From: Motacilla alba alba
Lineage: Eukaryota > Chordata > Aves > Passeriformes > Motacillidae
Assembly: GCF_015832195.1 (NCBI RefSeq)
Contig: NW_024037374.1
Location: 558,001 to 622,000, forward strand
Reading direction: 5' to 3'
Length of the DNA: 64,000 nt
Shown: one piece after another, positions 45,516 to 57,734 of the stretch
How the letters are laid out: the number at the start of each line of letters is the position of its first letter
Position numbering within the stretch: the first letter of the stretch is position 1
Translations under genes and position numbers: made by a program
Notes under the pieces: generated by a model
The model's database searches: none
The model's input: only the letters and a program-made list of their open reading frames with translations
What the model was told of the DNA's origin: nothing

Positions 45516-45904
45516 CCTCACTCAGCCCTGGGAGTCTCCGATTTCTCCCCCACCATGAACAGAGCAACTCTGGGGGCTTCCAGGTGTCCCTCTCCCTTCC
45601 CCCTCCAGCTGGTGCCCTGGACAGGGCAGGTTAGGACACCCTAGAATGTCCCCCCACAGCTGGGAGGGACGAGGGGCACCCAGAGCACCCTCTGGAGCCC
45701 CCAGGGTTTGGGGCACAAAGGGAAACAGGTTCTGCCCAGGGCTCTGGGGCATCCCCAGTGCATCCCCAGGGAGCACAGGTTAGGCTCAGGGCAGGAGTGC
45801 ATCATGGACAGGAGCCTGGAGTCCTGGCTCCTCTGGGCCGTCTGGGAGTGACAGTGCTTCCCTGCCCAAGGATCAGCACTCCTGGGCTCATGGGTGTCGG
45901 GAAT

Positions 45905-46515
45905 GAGGGGGTTAACGTCACTTAAAGGATCCCCAGCTGTTCAGATCCCATTCTTGAGGTGTCTCTGCCCAAATTCAGGGGCAAAATGGGCCGTGTGCCA
46001 AAGTCAGTAGTATGGAATTTACTGAACAATAGAATGTGAGGGCAAGGAAGGGAGAAGGGAGGGAGAGAGATCAGTCAGAAGGTCAGCACCTCCCATGGAT
46101 CCAGCAGTATCCTGTTGATCCTTCCTCTCCCGGAGCTTCTCGGCGGTGGGGGGTCCTGAGGTCATTCTGAACCTTTCCCTGTTTGTCCATTTATCCAGCT
46201 CTTAGTCAACTAAGGAATTAGTGCTCATGGGCTAGACAGCTCTCCAATGCCATAGGTTCAACAATTCCCTGGCCTTGGCTGCTAATTAGTCCCAGCTCAG
46301 GCTGTCTCTTCTCTTCAGCCGGAGGTTTCTGGGCTCGGTGGCCGTGAGTCGGTGGTCACCATCTGCCCCTCTGGAATTCCCTTTGACCCAGTTGGAGCTG
46401 ATTCCAGCACAGGTGCTGGGTTGGATTTCCTTGTCCACCACCGGGGATTCATTCTGCTCCCCCAGCTTTGCTTACCTCCCCCGAGGTCCGAGATAACTCC
46501 AGGACAATTTTCTTA
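45905..46515 (-). mobile_element. ERV LTR-like element, right arm
   Basis: Mirror copy of 32,455-33,060, with CCAAAGTCAATAGTA replaced here by CCAAAGTCAGTAGTA, one base changed in the otherwise shared 15-mer. Confidence 0.5.
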
Positions 46516-46834
46516 GGGTGCTCCATTCTGCGCTTGTCTCATGGCAAAGTCCTCCCGTGGTGACAGCGTTTGGGACGGGTGACTGCTGCTCCTTAATCCC
46601 AACCTCAGTGGAGCCTCCCCAGCCCCCAGCAGTCCTCCCTAGATGTCCCCAAGGTGTCCCCTAAGTGTTCCAGCCCGGTGACCCCCCCTCCAGCCCCACT
46701 TCATGCAGGTCCCAGAGCACAACGTGGTCTTTCAGGGTCTGGACTGTGACATCTTTGAGGCTCCAGTTCCAACGGTGCTGTCAGTGCTGGTCCCCATCGA
46801 GATGTGAAATGCCTTCAACGAGTAGCAGGGGTGG

Positions 46835-47630
46835 CCTTCATCATCACCATCATCTTCATCACCACAACCACCTACACCATTAACCTCATCTCCCACAACA
46901 TCATCATCTTCATCACCCACACCTCCATCATCATCACCCAATACCATCAACCTCCATATCGTCACCACAACACCAGCAACACCATCATCACTGTCATCTT
47001 CTTCATCATCACCTTCATCTTCATCATCCACGCCATGACACCATCACCATGACACTACTCACAGGGCCATCATCATCATCACTACCATATACCTCACCTT
47101 CATCCCTCATGCCACCATCCACACTATGGTGAAATCCATCACCAATACTCTCCTCATCCAACACTGTTCACACTGTCATGACACCAGTAACACAATCATC
47201 ACCTCTATGATCTTCATCACCCACACCATCATCTTCATCATCAGCAGCTTTGTTTTCATCACCCACACCTTCACCTTCATCATCAATACCATCATTGCTA
47301 TCATCTTTGTCATCATCATCACCCACACCATCTTCACCTGCTATTCCAATCAACACCAACAAACACCGTCATCATTACACACCACCATCAACACTGTTAC
47401 CACCACATCACACATATCATCATCTTCATCACTAACACCATTATGACCAGTCAACTCCAACCAACAGGACCACCATGACACTGACAACACCATCATCATC
47501 ATCACCACCACCGTCTCCATTATCATCATTACTATTATCCACACCTTGGTCTTCATCATCACCACCACCATCTTCATCACCCAACTTCATCATCATCATC
47601 ATCATCATCGTCACCATCCCTTGCATGATG
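46835..47630. repeat. ATC/ACC-rich minisatellite, right arm
   Basis: Mirror of the left GAT-rich tract. Internal order differs, so the two arms have diverged here more than in the gene region. Confidence 0.85.
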
Positions 47631-47779
47631 CACCCATGTCCCCTCAATGTGTCCCCAAATGTTTCACCCTATGTCCTTCCCCATAGTGATGCAATGCCCC
47701 TCCCCCATCCTCCATCCCCTGTCCATGTCCTGCTGTGTGCCGCATGCCACCCCCATGGTGACCTCCAGACGTCCCTGAT

Positions 47780-48200
47780 GTACCCCCCAGACTCTTGGAG
47801 AACCAATTCCTGGCCCAGTCTCTAGCCACCAGGTCCCCTGTGTCCATACCTCATGTCCCCCCGCGTCCTTGTGGTGTCCCTCATCCCCCTGTCCCCCCCC
47901 AGGGTGACCCCTTAATGCCCCAAATATCCCTCCCAACCTGCTGGAGAATCGATGCTGCCCTGGGCAAACATCTGGCTGATGGCCTCCATCCTTTATCCTC
48001 TGTGCCCACCATGTCCTCCCCCTTGATGACCTCCCAATATCTTCCCCCATGGTGATCCCCCAATGTCCCCATGTCCCCCAGAGTCTGTCAGAGAACCAAT
48101 CATTGGCCTGGATGAACATCTGGCTGATGGGCTGCATCTGCCTGTCCGTGTTCTGCTCTTCATCATCCTCCCCAGTGACCCCCTGCCTGTCAGAGGGGAG
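47780..48200 (-). other. Repeated exon-like blocks, right side
   Basis: Minus-strand blocks at about 48,120 (MQPISQMFIQANDWFSDRLW, preceded by acidic EDDEEQNTDRQ), 47,960 (ISQMFAQG..., then out of frame) and 47,800 (RNWFSKSLGG). A fourth, more diverged block at about 48,800-48,900 reads ILSTISQCVSNSSVSLS. They look like copies of one exon spaced 150-700 bases apart. No gene model could be completed and no family recognised. Confidence 0.3.
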
Positions 48201-48235
48201 CAGGGACATGGGACATGGGACATGGGGGAGGGGCA

Positions 48236-48780
48236 TGGGGCTGGTGGCCACCAGGATGGTGGCCATGGGGCTGGTGGCCATGGGGTTGGTGGTCATCAAG
48301 ATGGTGGTCATGGGGAGATTGACGGCCTTGGGGGGGCTGATGGCCATCAATATTATGGTCATAGGGGTTGGTGGCCACCAAGATGATGGCCATGGAGAGA
48401 TGGTTGATGGCCTTCAGGGTGGTCATCGTGGTTCTGGTGGGCATCAAGATGTGGGTCTTGTGGCCTTGGGGATTTGCTTGCTATAGGGATTGGGGTGGTG
48501 GCCACGGAGAGGTTGATTGCCATCACAGTTGGTAGCAGTGGAGTTGGTGGCCATAAGGCTGGTGGCCATGGGGTCTGGTGACCACAGAAGAGGGGGGCTG
48601 GTGGCCATGAGAATGCTGAATGTGCATCTGGTGGCCATGAATGGAGAGTCTGTGGCCATGGACATTTGGGTGGTGGCCGTGAAGAGCATGACCCTCTGGG
48701 TAGTGGCCATTTGCTTTGGTGGCCATGGGAGTTGGGTTGGTGGCCAGGGAGGGTTGATGGGCCCCAGGGGTTCCACCCTT
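48236..48780. repeat. GGTGGCCAT-type minisatellite
   Basis: Imperfect units of 12 to 30 bases built on GGTGGCCATGGGG and GGTGGCCATCAAG. Not present on the left side. Confidence 0.75.
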
Positions 48781-48929
48781 TGTCCTCCAGTGTCCCCTGA
48801 TGATGCTCAAGCTGACACTGCTGTTGCTGACACATTGGCTGATGGTGCTCAAGATCTCATTCCTCATCATCCTCCTGGGCAAGACCCTCAAGTTCATTGC
48901 CAGGAACTACCTGGAGATGGAGGAGGGGC

Positions 48930-49500
48930 AGGACATGTCCCCATGTCCCCACAGCCCTGTGTCCCAGCATCCCCAATCCCCCCATTCCCATGGCCCCATG
49001 TCCCACCTGAACCCTGCTCATGGGTCTCCTCTGTGGTCATCTTCACAGTCCATGGTCACCTCCAGCTCCTCCCTGTCCCCTCTCTCTCCTTTCCTGTGTT
49101 CCTTTGACCATCTCCAGGTGGTCTTGACCATCTCCCTGTCCCCTCCTCATGTCCCACCACCATGTCCTGTTCACCTTGAACATCTCCATATTCCCCCTCA
49201 TGTCCTCCCCATATCCCAACCACCCCTTCCACATGTTACTGCCCATCTCTGTGTTCCCAGTTCCATCTTCTTGTCTCCTCCACCTCCTCCCTGTCCCCTC
49301 CACATGTGCCACCACCATGTCCTATTCACCTCCACGATCTCCAGGTGTCCTTGACCCTGTCTCCTCCCTCCCTATTCCCCCCACCATCTCCTGGTCACCT
49401 CAACCATCTGATCCCTCTTCCCACCACCGTCCCGTGTCCCCACCATCATCTCCAGGTGACATTGACCATCTCTGTGTCACCTCTACAGTCTGCTGTCACC
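48930..49500. repeat. Degenerate CCATCTCC-type minisatellite
   Basis: Loose pyrimidine-rich units (CATGTCCC, GACCATCTCC, CCACCACCATGTCC). No gene seen. 49,500-49,980 is C-rich and leads into GC boxes (GGGGCGGGGCGGGG near 49,944) that may belong to the QPRT promoter region. Confidence 0.6.
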
Positions 49501-50149
49501 TTGACCATCTCCTCCTGGCTACCACCCCCATCCCCGTGACCCTGCCACCATGTCCATGTCCTCTCTATGTCCCCAACCCCATGTCTGGGTCCCATCTTGT
49601 CCCTGTCCCCACTGTCATCTCCATGTCCCCTCTGCTGTCCCCTCCACCATGGCCTGGTCACCTCGATCTCCTCCTTGTCCCACCCCCCGCCGTGTCTCTC
49701 TGGTCCCCTCTCCCCCCCATCTCCATCTTCTCCCCTCACCCCAACCTTGTTCCGCCCCTCGGCCCCGGCCCCGCCCCCAGGAGCACCCCTGGCACTGTCA
49801 CCACCCCCTCCCTCCCCCGCCCCGTTTGCCCTATCACATCCCAATGTTCCCTATAACGGGAACGCCCCTGCCACTGTCACCTCCTGTCACCCCACGTGTC
49901 AGTCACCCCCCGATGCCACTGGAACCCCCCCACGTGACATTGGTGGGGCGGGGCGGGGTCTGAATTGGGGGGCCAGGTAAGGGGAATCACCTTCTGTCCT
50001 CTGCTGTCACCCCAAGTGCCCCCCCGTCCATAGGGCGCCACCCAGGTGTCCCCCAATGCCCCCCCCCCCTTTATTGTCAATAACGGGATTTTCCCCTCCT
50101 CCACCCCAAACCGCCTGGGTTTTTTTTTGGGGGGGGGGGGTGGGGGCCC

Positions 50150-50275
50150 CCGGGGCAGCCAATCACAGCCCGGTGTCGGGCCTTGGGGCGAGCCACGCCC
50201 CCCCAGGTAAGAACCCCCCCGAGCCCCGATTCGGGCTTCAGTCGCCTCCGGCTCCCGACAGGTGAGTGGGGCGCC
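50150..50275 (+). promoter_or_regulatory. QPRT: QPRT promoter and noncoding first exon
   Basis: CCAAT box in GGCAGCCAATCACAG (near 50,155-50,169) within CpG-rich DNA. Downstream, CGGCTCCCGACAG is followed by GTGAGTGGGG (donor at 50,262), which would splice to the acceptor CTCTGCCCAG at 51,167, ten bases before the ATG. This explains the absence of an upstream coding exon. Confidence 0.5.
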
Positions 50276-51166
50276 CCTCCCCCCCCGGAGTCTCGGGAAG
50301 GGGAGGGGGGAGGGGCGGGGATGTGGCCAACCCGGAGCGGACTTTGGACCCCCTGAGCTGGGGGGAGGGGGGAGCGGGACCCTCATCTGTGGGATGGGAT
50401 CCACATTTGGGGTGCCCATGGAGGGGAGGGGGACCCACATTTGATCTCCTTCCTGGACTCCCAAATCCACCCCGGGACCCCAGTAACCCCCCAAATCCCC
50501 TCTGCACCCAAAAATCTTCTCCAAAATCCCCTTAACCCTAACCCGGTATCCCCTCCAGGACCCTCCTAGGACCCCCAGCCTCTCCCCAGGACCCATCCAA
50601 AAGCCCCTTCCCAGGACCCAATAACCTCCCAAACGGCCCCTCAACCCCTCCCCAGGACCCCAATGTCTCCTCACGAACCCTCCTGGGACCCTCAAAACCC
50701 CTGAAGACCCCACAAAAATCCCACTAAGGAGCCACAAGACCCCCTCCCAAAATTCCCTCAAAGATCCCAATATTCCCCAAGCCCCCTCAAGACTGCCCCA
50801 AATTTCCTCTTCAGCACCTCAATAACCCCCAAATCCCCTCCAGACCCAAATATCTCCCTGAAAATCCTCCCTGGACCCCAATATCCCCTCAAGGACCCTC
50901 CTCAACACCCCCCCTCCCCCCAGCATCCCCTCAAAATTCCCCCAAGGACCCCCGTACCCCCCAAAGACCAACCCAAATTTCCTCTTCAGCACCTCAATAA
51001 CCCCCACATCATCTCTAGACCCAAATATCTCCCTGAAAATCCCACCGCAGGCCCCAATATCCTCCGAGGGACCCATCTAGGACCCCAGCAGCCCCGCCAA
51101 GACCCCTCCCCATGACCCCAAACTCCCCCCCGCAGGCCCCAAGTAACGCCCCTGTCGCTCTGCCCA
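50276..51166. other. QPRT intron 1 (C-rich, with 174-bp duplication)
   Basis: Dominated by CCCCAAAATCCCC-type low-complexity units. AATTTCCTCTTCAGCACCTC occurs at about 50,801 and again at about 50,975, marking a 174-base tandem duplication (50,800-51,060). A two-unit TAACCCTAACCC at 50,532 is too short to be telomeric. Confidence 0.55.
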
Positions 51167-51177
51167 GGCCCCCGAGC

Positions 51178-53871
51178 ATGGCCCGCTCGCCCCCCAGCTC
51201 GGCGCCCCCCGGCCGGGGCTGGGCCCCCGCGCCGCCCCCGCACCGCCTGCGCTCGCTGGCCCGCGCCTGGCTGGACGAGGACGCGCCCTGGCCGGACGCG
51301 GCGGTGGCGGCCGCGGGGGACATCGCGACCCGCGCGGAGCTGCTCAGCAAGGCCGGGGAGGGTCCGGGGGGCGTCCTGGCGGGGGCCCCCTTCGCCGAGG
51401 CGGTTTTCGGGGTGTCGGGGTGCCGGGTCACCTGGAGGGTGCCCGAGGGGGCGGCGCTGCCCCCCGGGCGGGCGGTAGTGGCCGAGGTGGAGGGTCCGGC
51501 CGCGGGGGTGCTGGGGGGGGAGAGGGTGGCCCTCAATATTTTGGGGCGCTGCAGCGGGGTGGCCTCGATGGCCGCGAGGGCCGTGGGGGTGGCCCGGGCG
51601 CAGGGCTGGGCGGGGGTCGTGGCGGGCACCCGAAAAACCACGCCGGGCTTCCGCCTGGCGGAGAAATACGCGCTGGGGGTGGGGGGCGCCGACCCCCACC
51701 GGGGAGGTTTGGGGGGACTCATTCTGCTCAAGGACAATCATCGAGCGCTGGCGGCGGCAGCGGGGGGGCTCGAACAGGTGGGGATGCCGAACTTGGGGGG
51801 ATAAGGGGGGCGGCTTGAATTGAGGGGTTCTGGTTGCGGAAGGACTCCACAATTTGGGCAGTAGTGGCGGCAGGACCCCTGGATTGTGGGTTCCTAAGGG
51901 GGGAAACCCGGAGATTGGGGGAGTCAGGACCCAGTGTGGGGGGGAGATTGGTGGGGGACCCTTGAATTGGCAGGTTCTGGGTGGTAGGCGTGACAACCCC
52001 AATTTTGTGGGTGTGGGATGGGGGAAACATGAGGTTGGAGGAAATGGGGTGTTTTGGTGGAGGGGGCTCAGTTTTGGAGGGAGTAATGGTTTGGGGTATC
52101 CTGAACTTAGAGGGTGGTGGGGAAGCACCAGTACTTGAAGGGGGTACCAGTTTTGGGACAGACTCCTGGATTGGGGTGTTCTGGGCATGGACTGATGAGG
52201 GAGGACCCCAGAATTGGTGGGTGGATGTGTGTGGGGGGTCGCAGTTTGGAAGGGAAATTGGAGGTAGCCCCTGAACTGGGGGGGATCGTGTGTTGGGTAA
52301 CTCTAAATTTGGGTGTTTGTAGGTGGGGCAACCCCAATTTTGGGTCGGGGGACACCCTTGAATTGGGGGGATCTGGGAAGAGTACCTCAATTTGTGGGGA
52401 TCAATGTAGGGACGGCAATGGAGGGACCCCAATTTTGAGTCAGGCCCTGGGGGGATCCCCCATTTTAGCCCACCCCATATTGGGTCTGAGGGATTGGGCA
52501 TCACTCTGGGGTTCCCCCTGACCCCCTCTTCCCCAGATGATTTTGGGGGTGCGCCAGGCTGGGGGCTTCACCCGCCGGCTGGAGGTCGAGTGCTCGAGTG
52601 CGGAGGAGGCGCTGGCGGCTGCGGGAGCCGGGGCTGACATCGTCCTGCTGGACAACCTGGCCCCACAGGTGAGCCCCAAAATCGGAGCGGGGCCAATAAC
52701 CATGGGACCCAAAAAAAGGGGGGTTGGACTTTCAAAATGAGGATAAACCCCAAAAATGGGTCACAGATCTCCCCAAAAGTGGGGTGGTAATGCCATAGAT
52801 TTGACCTCTACCCCCACCAGGTGAGTTCCCAAAATCTGGCAGGGGCCACCAAGAGTGGGAAGACAACTCCCAGATGTGAAGCTGGACCCCAAAACTGGGG
52901 GTCTTGACCTTTTAAAATGGGAGGCAGACCAGTGAAATGGGTTGAAGACCTCAAAAAGTGGGGGGTAACCACATAGATCCAGATTCTGCTCTCCCCAGGT
53001 GAGCTCCCAAAATCGAGGGGAGCAGCAAAAATGGGGGAGACCTATTTTTGGGCACCTCATTCATGTGTGAGGCTGCACCAGTAAAATGGGAATCTGCTGT
53101 AAATGTGGGGCAGCCCCAAAGATATGAGGGCAAATCCCAATTTTGGAGGGTCAGAGGGTTGGGTAATCCCAATTTGGGGTGTTTCTGGGTGGAGGGACCC
53201 TTGACTTGGGGAGTTAAGGCGGGGGGACCACAATTTGGGGCTCAGTGGGTGGGCAAATGCTTGGATTGGACGGGTTGGGTAGAGGCCTGCAATTTTGGGG
53301 GGTCCTGTGTGGAGGGACCCCAATTTGTGTGGTCAGTGGGTTGGAGAGACCAAATTTAGGGTTGTTCTGGAAGCCCCTGGTGGGTGGGGCCCTCACTTGG
53401 GCAGATGTTGGGTGGGAAACCCCTATTTATTTGGGGTTTCTGGTTTAAGGGGTATAATTCTTGATTTGGGGGTGGACACCCCAATTTTGGAGCTCTGTGG
53501 GTGGAGTAATCCCTGAATTGGTGGTTTCTTGTGGGGGGGACCCAAATTGGGCAGATTTGGGCAGTGAGACCCCCATTTTGGGGGAGAATTCTGCACAGCC
53601 CAGATGCATTGTACATCCATATGTCCAGTGTGCCCCCCAAATTTTGGGGAGGGAGTGCTCCCTGCTCACGGGGTGTCCCCCCCAGGAGCTGCACACGGTG
53701 GCAGCAAAGGTCAAGGCTGCACACCCCGGGGTGACGGTGGAGGCCAGCGGGGGCATCGTTTTGGAGACCCTCCCCCAGTTCTTGGGGCCCCACATCGACG
53801 TGGTGTCCATGGGGTGTCTGACCCACAGTGCACCCGCCCTGGACTTTGCACTGCGGGTGTTGGAACCCTAA
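51178..53871 (+). CDS. QPRT: QPRT, nicotinate-nucleotide pyrophosphorylase (carboxylating)
   Basis: Converts quinolinate and PRPP to nicotinate mononucleotide, CO2 and pyrophosphate: the entry of the tryptophan-kynurenine pathway into NAD synthesis; cytosolic, hexameric in mammals. Coding exons 51178-51777 (600), 52537-52668 (132) and 53686-53871 (186) are all phase 0, giving 305 residues versus 297 in human. Active-site segments visible: GTRKTTPGFR, PHRGGLGG with ILLKDNH, LEVECSS, ADIVLLDN, VEASGGI and GPHIDVVSMG. The start has an Ala/Pro-rich N-terminal extension; the ATG context CGAGCATGG is good and stops precede it in intron 1. Exon 1 is extremely GC-rich. Unlike the left-side copy it has no frame damage. 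The C-terminus (RVLEP) is shorter than human. Confidence 0.95.
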
Positions 53872-54420
53872 AATCCATCCCAGGACCCTGAAAACCCACC
53901 CTAGAACCCCCTAAAATCCAACCTGGGACCTACAAAAACCTACTCCAGAACCCCAAAACCCAACCTGAGATGCCCAAATCAATCCTGGGGAGAGCAAAAC
54001 TCACTGTGAAACTCCAAAATCCACCCTGGGAATCCTCAAACCCCAAAGGCCCCACTGCTGAGGGCACTGTGAAATCTGGCACTGCATCCTCCCATCTGCC
54101 AGGAGCCCCAATGCCTGAGACCTCCCCACATCCTGGGACTCCAAAATCCATCTTGGACCCGCAAAATCTATTTTGTACCCCAAAATCTATCTTGGAACCC
54201 CCTAAATCAACTCTGGACTCTGGGACCCCAAAAATCCACCATGGGGACCTCCAAAGCATACCCTGGGACCCCCAAATCTCCCCTGAGACCCCACAATGCC
54301 CACCCTGGGGATCCCAAATCTCTATCCTGGGGTCCTCTCACTCTAAGGTGGACCCAAAATTCTACCCCTTTCCCCTTTTCTGTTTGTGCCTCCAAATAAA
54401 CCCATACCTCACCACCCCCA
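53872..54420 (+). other. QPRT: QPRT 3' UTR
   Basis: Built of loose repeats (CCAAAATCCA, GGACCCCAAA). Ends near the AATAAA at 54,395. Confidence 0.65.
54395..54400 (+). terminator. QPRT: QPRT polyadenylation signal
   Basis: AATAAA in GCCTCCAAATAAACCC, about 525 bases after the stop. A weaker alternative lies at about 54,654. Confidence 0.7.
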
Positions 54421-54719
54421 TGTCCCTCCAGTTTTTTCAGGGTGTCACCCTCAAAACCCTCAAGTTTTGCACTTGATGCAAAATCAGCCACTTTATAACC
54501 AGCAAAAGGGGGGTGGGGTGGGGTGGGGGGGGGGGCTTTGTGACCACTGGCCTGTTGACCCCCTACTCCAAACCAGTGTCAGTTCTACTGGTCAATGCTA
54601 GGATCGGCCTTTTGCAAGGAAACCCCATCTCCTCCCTGGGTAACTGGAATGAAAAATAAAAATCCTTTGCCTTGGTGAGGGAATTGGTGCCCAGGGAATG
54701 AGCCCATAGTTGGGACAAG

Positions 54720-55120
54720 AGTTCAAAGGTCCCAGACCCAGTTTAGGGGTCTCAGATCTCAGTTGGAGGGTCCCACACCCAGCTGGAGGACCCCAAACCC
54801 CACTTTGAGGGGCCTAAACTCCAAGTGGGGGAGATCAGACCCAGTTTAAGGATTCCAGACCCCAGTTTGAGAGGTCCGGGTCCCAGTTGGGAGAGCTGAG
54901 AGCCCAGCTGAGGATCCCAGATCCTGCTGGAGGGCTGCAGACCCCTGTTTGGGGGTACCACTTCTCAGTTTGAGAGTTCCACACCCAGTTTAAAGAACCT
55001 AGATTACAGTTTGAGGGTTCCTGACCCCAGTTTAGGAGTCCAGGACCTGAAGCCTTAATTTGAGGGACCCAAACCCGAGTTTAGGGGTCCCAGATCCCAG
55101 TTTGAGGGTCCCAGACCCAC
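54720..55120. repeat. Degenerate minisatellite (period about 26-30)
   Basis: Units such as CCCAGACCCAGTTTAGGGG and TCCCAGTTTGAGGG. Similar phrases appear at 27,575-27,700 near the other QPRT copy. 55,120-55,840 holds no recognised feature. Confidence 0.7.
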
Positions 55121-55839
55121 TACCAGCACACCTGGCAGCACCACAACACCGAGAATTGAGATCAGAGGAGAAATCCTGCTATAAATCACAAAAGCAGGAT
55201 CTAATTCCTGGCCTGATCCTACCCAGCCCCATCACACCTGTGTGCCCACCTGCCCGCAGGTGCCTTTGGGATGCTCCAGGTGCAGTTGGTGCTTTCTGAA
55301 ACAACCCACAATTTTACACCCACATCTCTTCTGGGGCCTTTCTTTTGGGTGATTTTGGGGGTTAAACAGGAACATTACTCTCTGCAGCTCTCTAGGATGT
55401 GGGAATTCATCAGCCTGAATTGCCAGGCTCTTTGAATGAGCAGCATGAGATACTGAAACTGGAAAAATCCCAAATATCACCTCAAATGCTACACGGGTGA
55501 AGGAAAAGATCAATTTTCACATTGGATTCACCTCTCTGGTCTTACTGTACTGCTCAGCAATAGGAATTACCTTTTCCAGAGTGAATTTCTAGGTGCTGAC
55601 TTCAAATTCCTTCTGTTCATCTGAAAGTTCTGGGATTAAAAAATAACAGGGAAAAAAGAGGAATAGGTCCCAAAGACCAAACTCTTTCCTCGAAGAGAAC
55701 CTGCCTCAAGCTCTGAGTAATCACTCAAACTTATACAATTACTCAAAATTTTTCAATAACTCCTAAAAATGGAGCAGCACCAAAATTACTCAAATCCCAC
55801 TGAAAATGGCTCAGTTGCTTCCAAAATTATTAAAAGGGC

Positions 55840-56560
55840 CAGTATTGAACCAGTGTGGGACAAGTAAGGGATTGGTACTAGACCAATATAGGACCAGTAT
55901 GCAGCCAGTAGGGCTAGTATGGGACCAGTATGACACCAGTATGGGACCAGTACTTGACCAGTATTGGACTAATATAGGACCAGTACAGGGCAGTATGGCA
56001 CCAGTAGAGACCAAAATAAGCAAATACAGGACCTTTATGGGACTGGTGCTGGAACATTATGGGCCAGTGCAGACAAATACAGGCCAATACAAACCAGTAT
56101 GAGCCAGTACAGTACAGCACAAACCAGTATGGGACCAGTACAGGCCAGTACACACCAGTGTGAGGGCTAGTATGACCACTGCACAACCACTTAGGACCAG
56201 TATTGCACCAGTATGGGGCCAACAGAGGCCTACATGAGCCAGTGCTGGATTGTATTGGACCAGTATGGAAACCTGTAAGGACCTACAGGCAAGTTCTGGG
56301 CCAGTATGAGACCACTGTGGGTGACTGCAGTAGCAGTATGTGACCAGTACAGGCCAATATGGGACCAGTATTGGACTAGTAATGGGCCATTTCAGGCCTT
56401 CCTGTGTGGAATCAGTGTGAGACCAGTGCGGATCCATGTGGAACCAGGATGGGCAATTAGGGACCAGTACACTCCGGAACATAACAGACTGGGACAAGTA
56501 AGGGAGCATTAAAGACCAGTACAGGCCAGTATGAGACCAGTACAGGAGCTGCAAGGGACT
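55840..56560. repeat. GACCAGTAT minisatellite (about 9-11 bp units)
   Basis: More than 50 imperfect units of GACCAGTATGG / GCCAGTACAG over 0.7 kb. Minus-strand frames give repeated YWSHTGP-like peptides, which are translation artefacts. Unit length near one helical turn (10-11 bases) is notable. Confidence 0.85.
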
Positions 56561-56995
56561 AGTACAAGCCTTTCAGTCTCACTGCCCATAAAATCCTGGA
56601 AAAGATTTTCCTGGGAGCTGTTGCAAAGCTTTGGTCAGAGCCAGCGCATCCCGGGTTCCTCCTGGGACAAGGTGACCCCCGGCTGCCCACAGGGTGCAGG
56701 TGGGGAATCTGCATTCCAGCAAAGCTTTCCAGACTCTCTCTGCCAGGATCCTTCAGGACAAACTGTCCACTCCCAGCTGGACAAACATGCCATGAGATGG
56801 GTGACAGTGGGCACAAGGGTCAGGCACAAAGGATGACAGTGACTGGGGTGGCATCAGGCTGGCACCGGTCACTAGTGGGGTTCTGCAGGGCTCCATCCTC
56901 AGCTCTGTGCTCCCCAACATCTCCATAAATGACTTGGACACAGGACTGGAAGGGATCGTGAACAGTGCACAGCCCATACAAAATGGGAAGTCCAG
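56560..56995 (+). mobile_element. CR1 LINE fragment (reverse-transcriptase part), plus strand
   Basis: Contains GGGTTCTGCAGGGCTCCATC and AACATCTCCATAAATGACTT, i.e. the conserved CR1 reverse-transcriptase stretch (peptide NISINDLDTGLEG). Positions about 56,708-56,990 are the reverse complement of 58,130-58,408. Confidence 0.8.
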
Positions 56996-57034
56996 TTGTG
57001 GAGGGCAGCGATAGAGCAGATTTGGTGGGTGCCT

Positions 57035-57284
57035 GGTGTCTTCTTAGTGTCGCAGCAGGGCATCCCTGAACTGGTAATAATTAGCATTGACTCCATGATT
57101 CACAGAAGGCTGATCAATCTCTTTATTATATATATCATTATTAAGAAACCCATTGCTTTTATAGACAGTTATGATACAGCTGGACATAACTGGTCCTTCA
57201 ATCATAACATCATCACCATTGGCTAATTAAGAAACCACCCTTTGTTAAACAAATCTCCATAACACATTCCACATGTTCCCAACA
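57035..57284 (-). mobile_element. ERV LTR-like element between the CR1 fragments
   Basis: On the minus strand it starts TGTTGGGAACATGTGG at 57,284, then has a CCAAT string, TCTATAAAAGC (TATA box) and AATAAA (57,122-57,127): the normal order U3-R-U5. The left end is uncertain. 57,285-57,730 holds no recognised gene. Confidence 0.55.
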
Positions 57285-57734
57285 ACAGGTGCAGCAGGTT
57301 AAGATAAGAATTGTTTCTCATTCTTTTCTCTGATCTTCTCAGAGCCTTCCCCAGGACAATGCCTGGGAAAGTTGTGCTTCTCTCTGTGGCCAGAGAGCTG
57401 CTGCCATGTCAGGGTCAGCCCAGCACAATAACTGCACACACAAATGAATAATTTAAAACCCACAAATATCTGCACATCCCAGCTCATCCAAGCGTGGGGT
57501 GCTCAGCTCTGCCCTCCAGACCCCTCCCAGCAGCTGTTTCCCTGTGCCCTGTGCCCAGGCCATGGCTCAGAAACCTCTGCCCATGGTCTGGGGTGTCCAG
57601 ACTTTGGGGTTCAGCTCTTGGGGCAGTGCTTGTTTGAGCTGCAGAGACCAAGGACACCTCAGGACTGCTCAGGACAATCCCACCCTGTGCCTGACTGGTG
57701 TCCAAAGACTCCCAAACTTCTGGCAGCCTTGGGG

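Larger units (their letters stand above)
41350..48065 (-). repeat. Right arm of large inverted repeat (6.7 kb)
   Basis: Reverse complement of 30,868-37,513, carrying the same elements in mirrored order. The slightly greater length is mainly from the longer 15-bp minisatellite. Outer homology fades near 48,065, where the left side passes into its unmatched 0.6 kb. Confidence 0.92.

Noticed and set aside
47900..48200. Clusterin-like or apolipoprotein-like helices in the WFS blocks
   Set aside because: A loose resemblance only; no cysteine pattern or exon order supports it, so no family was assigned.
50530..50545. Interstitial telomere repeat (TAACCCTAACCC)
   Set aside because: Only two units within generally C-rich DNA; expected by chance there.
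55811..56554. YWSHTGP-repeat protein on the minus strand
   Set aside because: It is the translation of the GACCAGTAT minisatellite, open in more than one frame.
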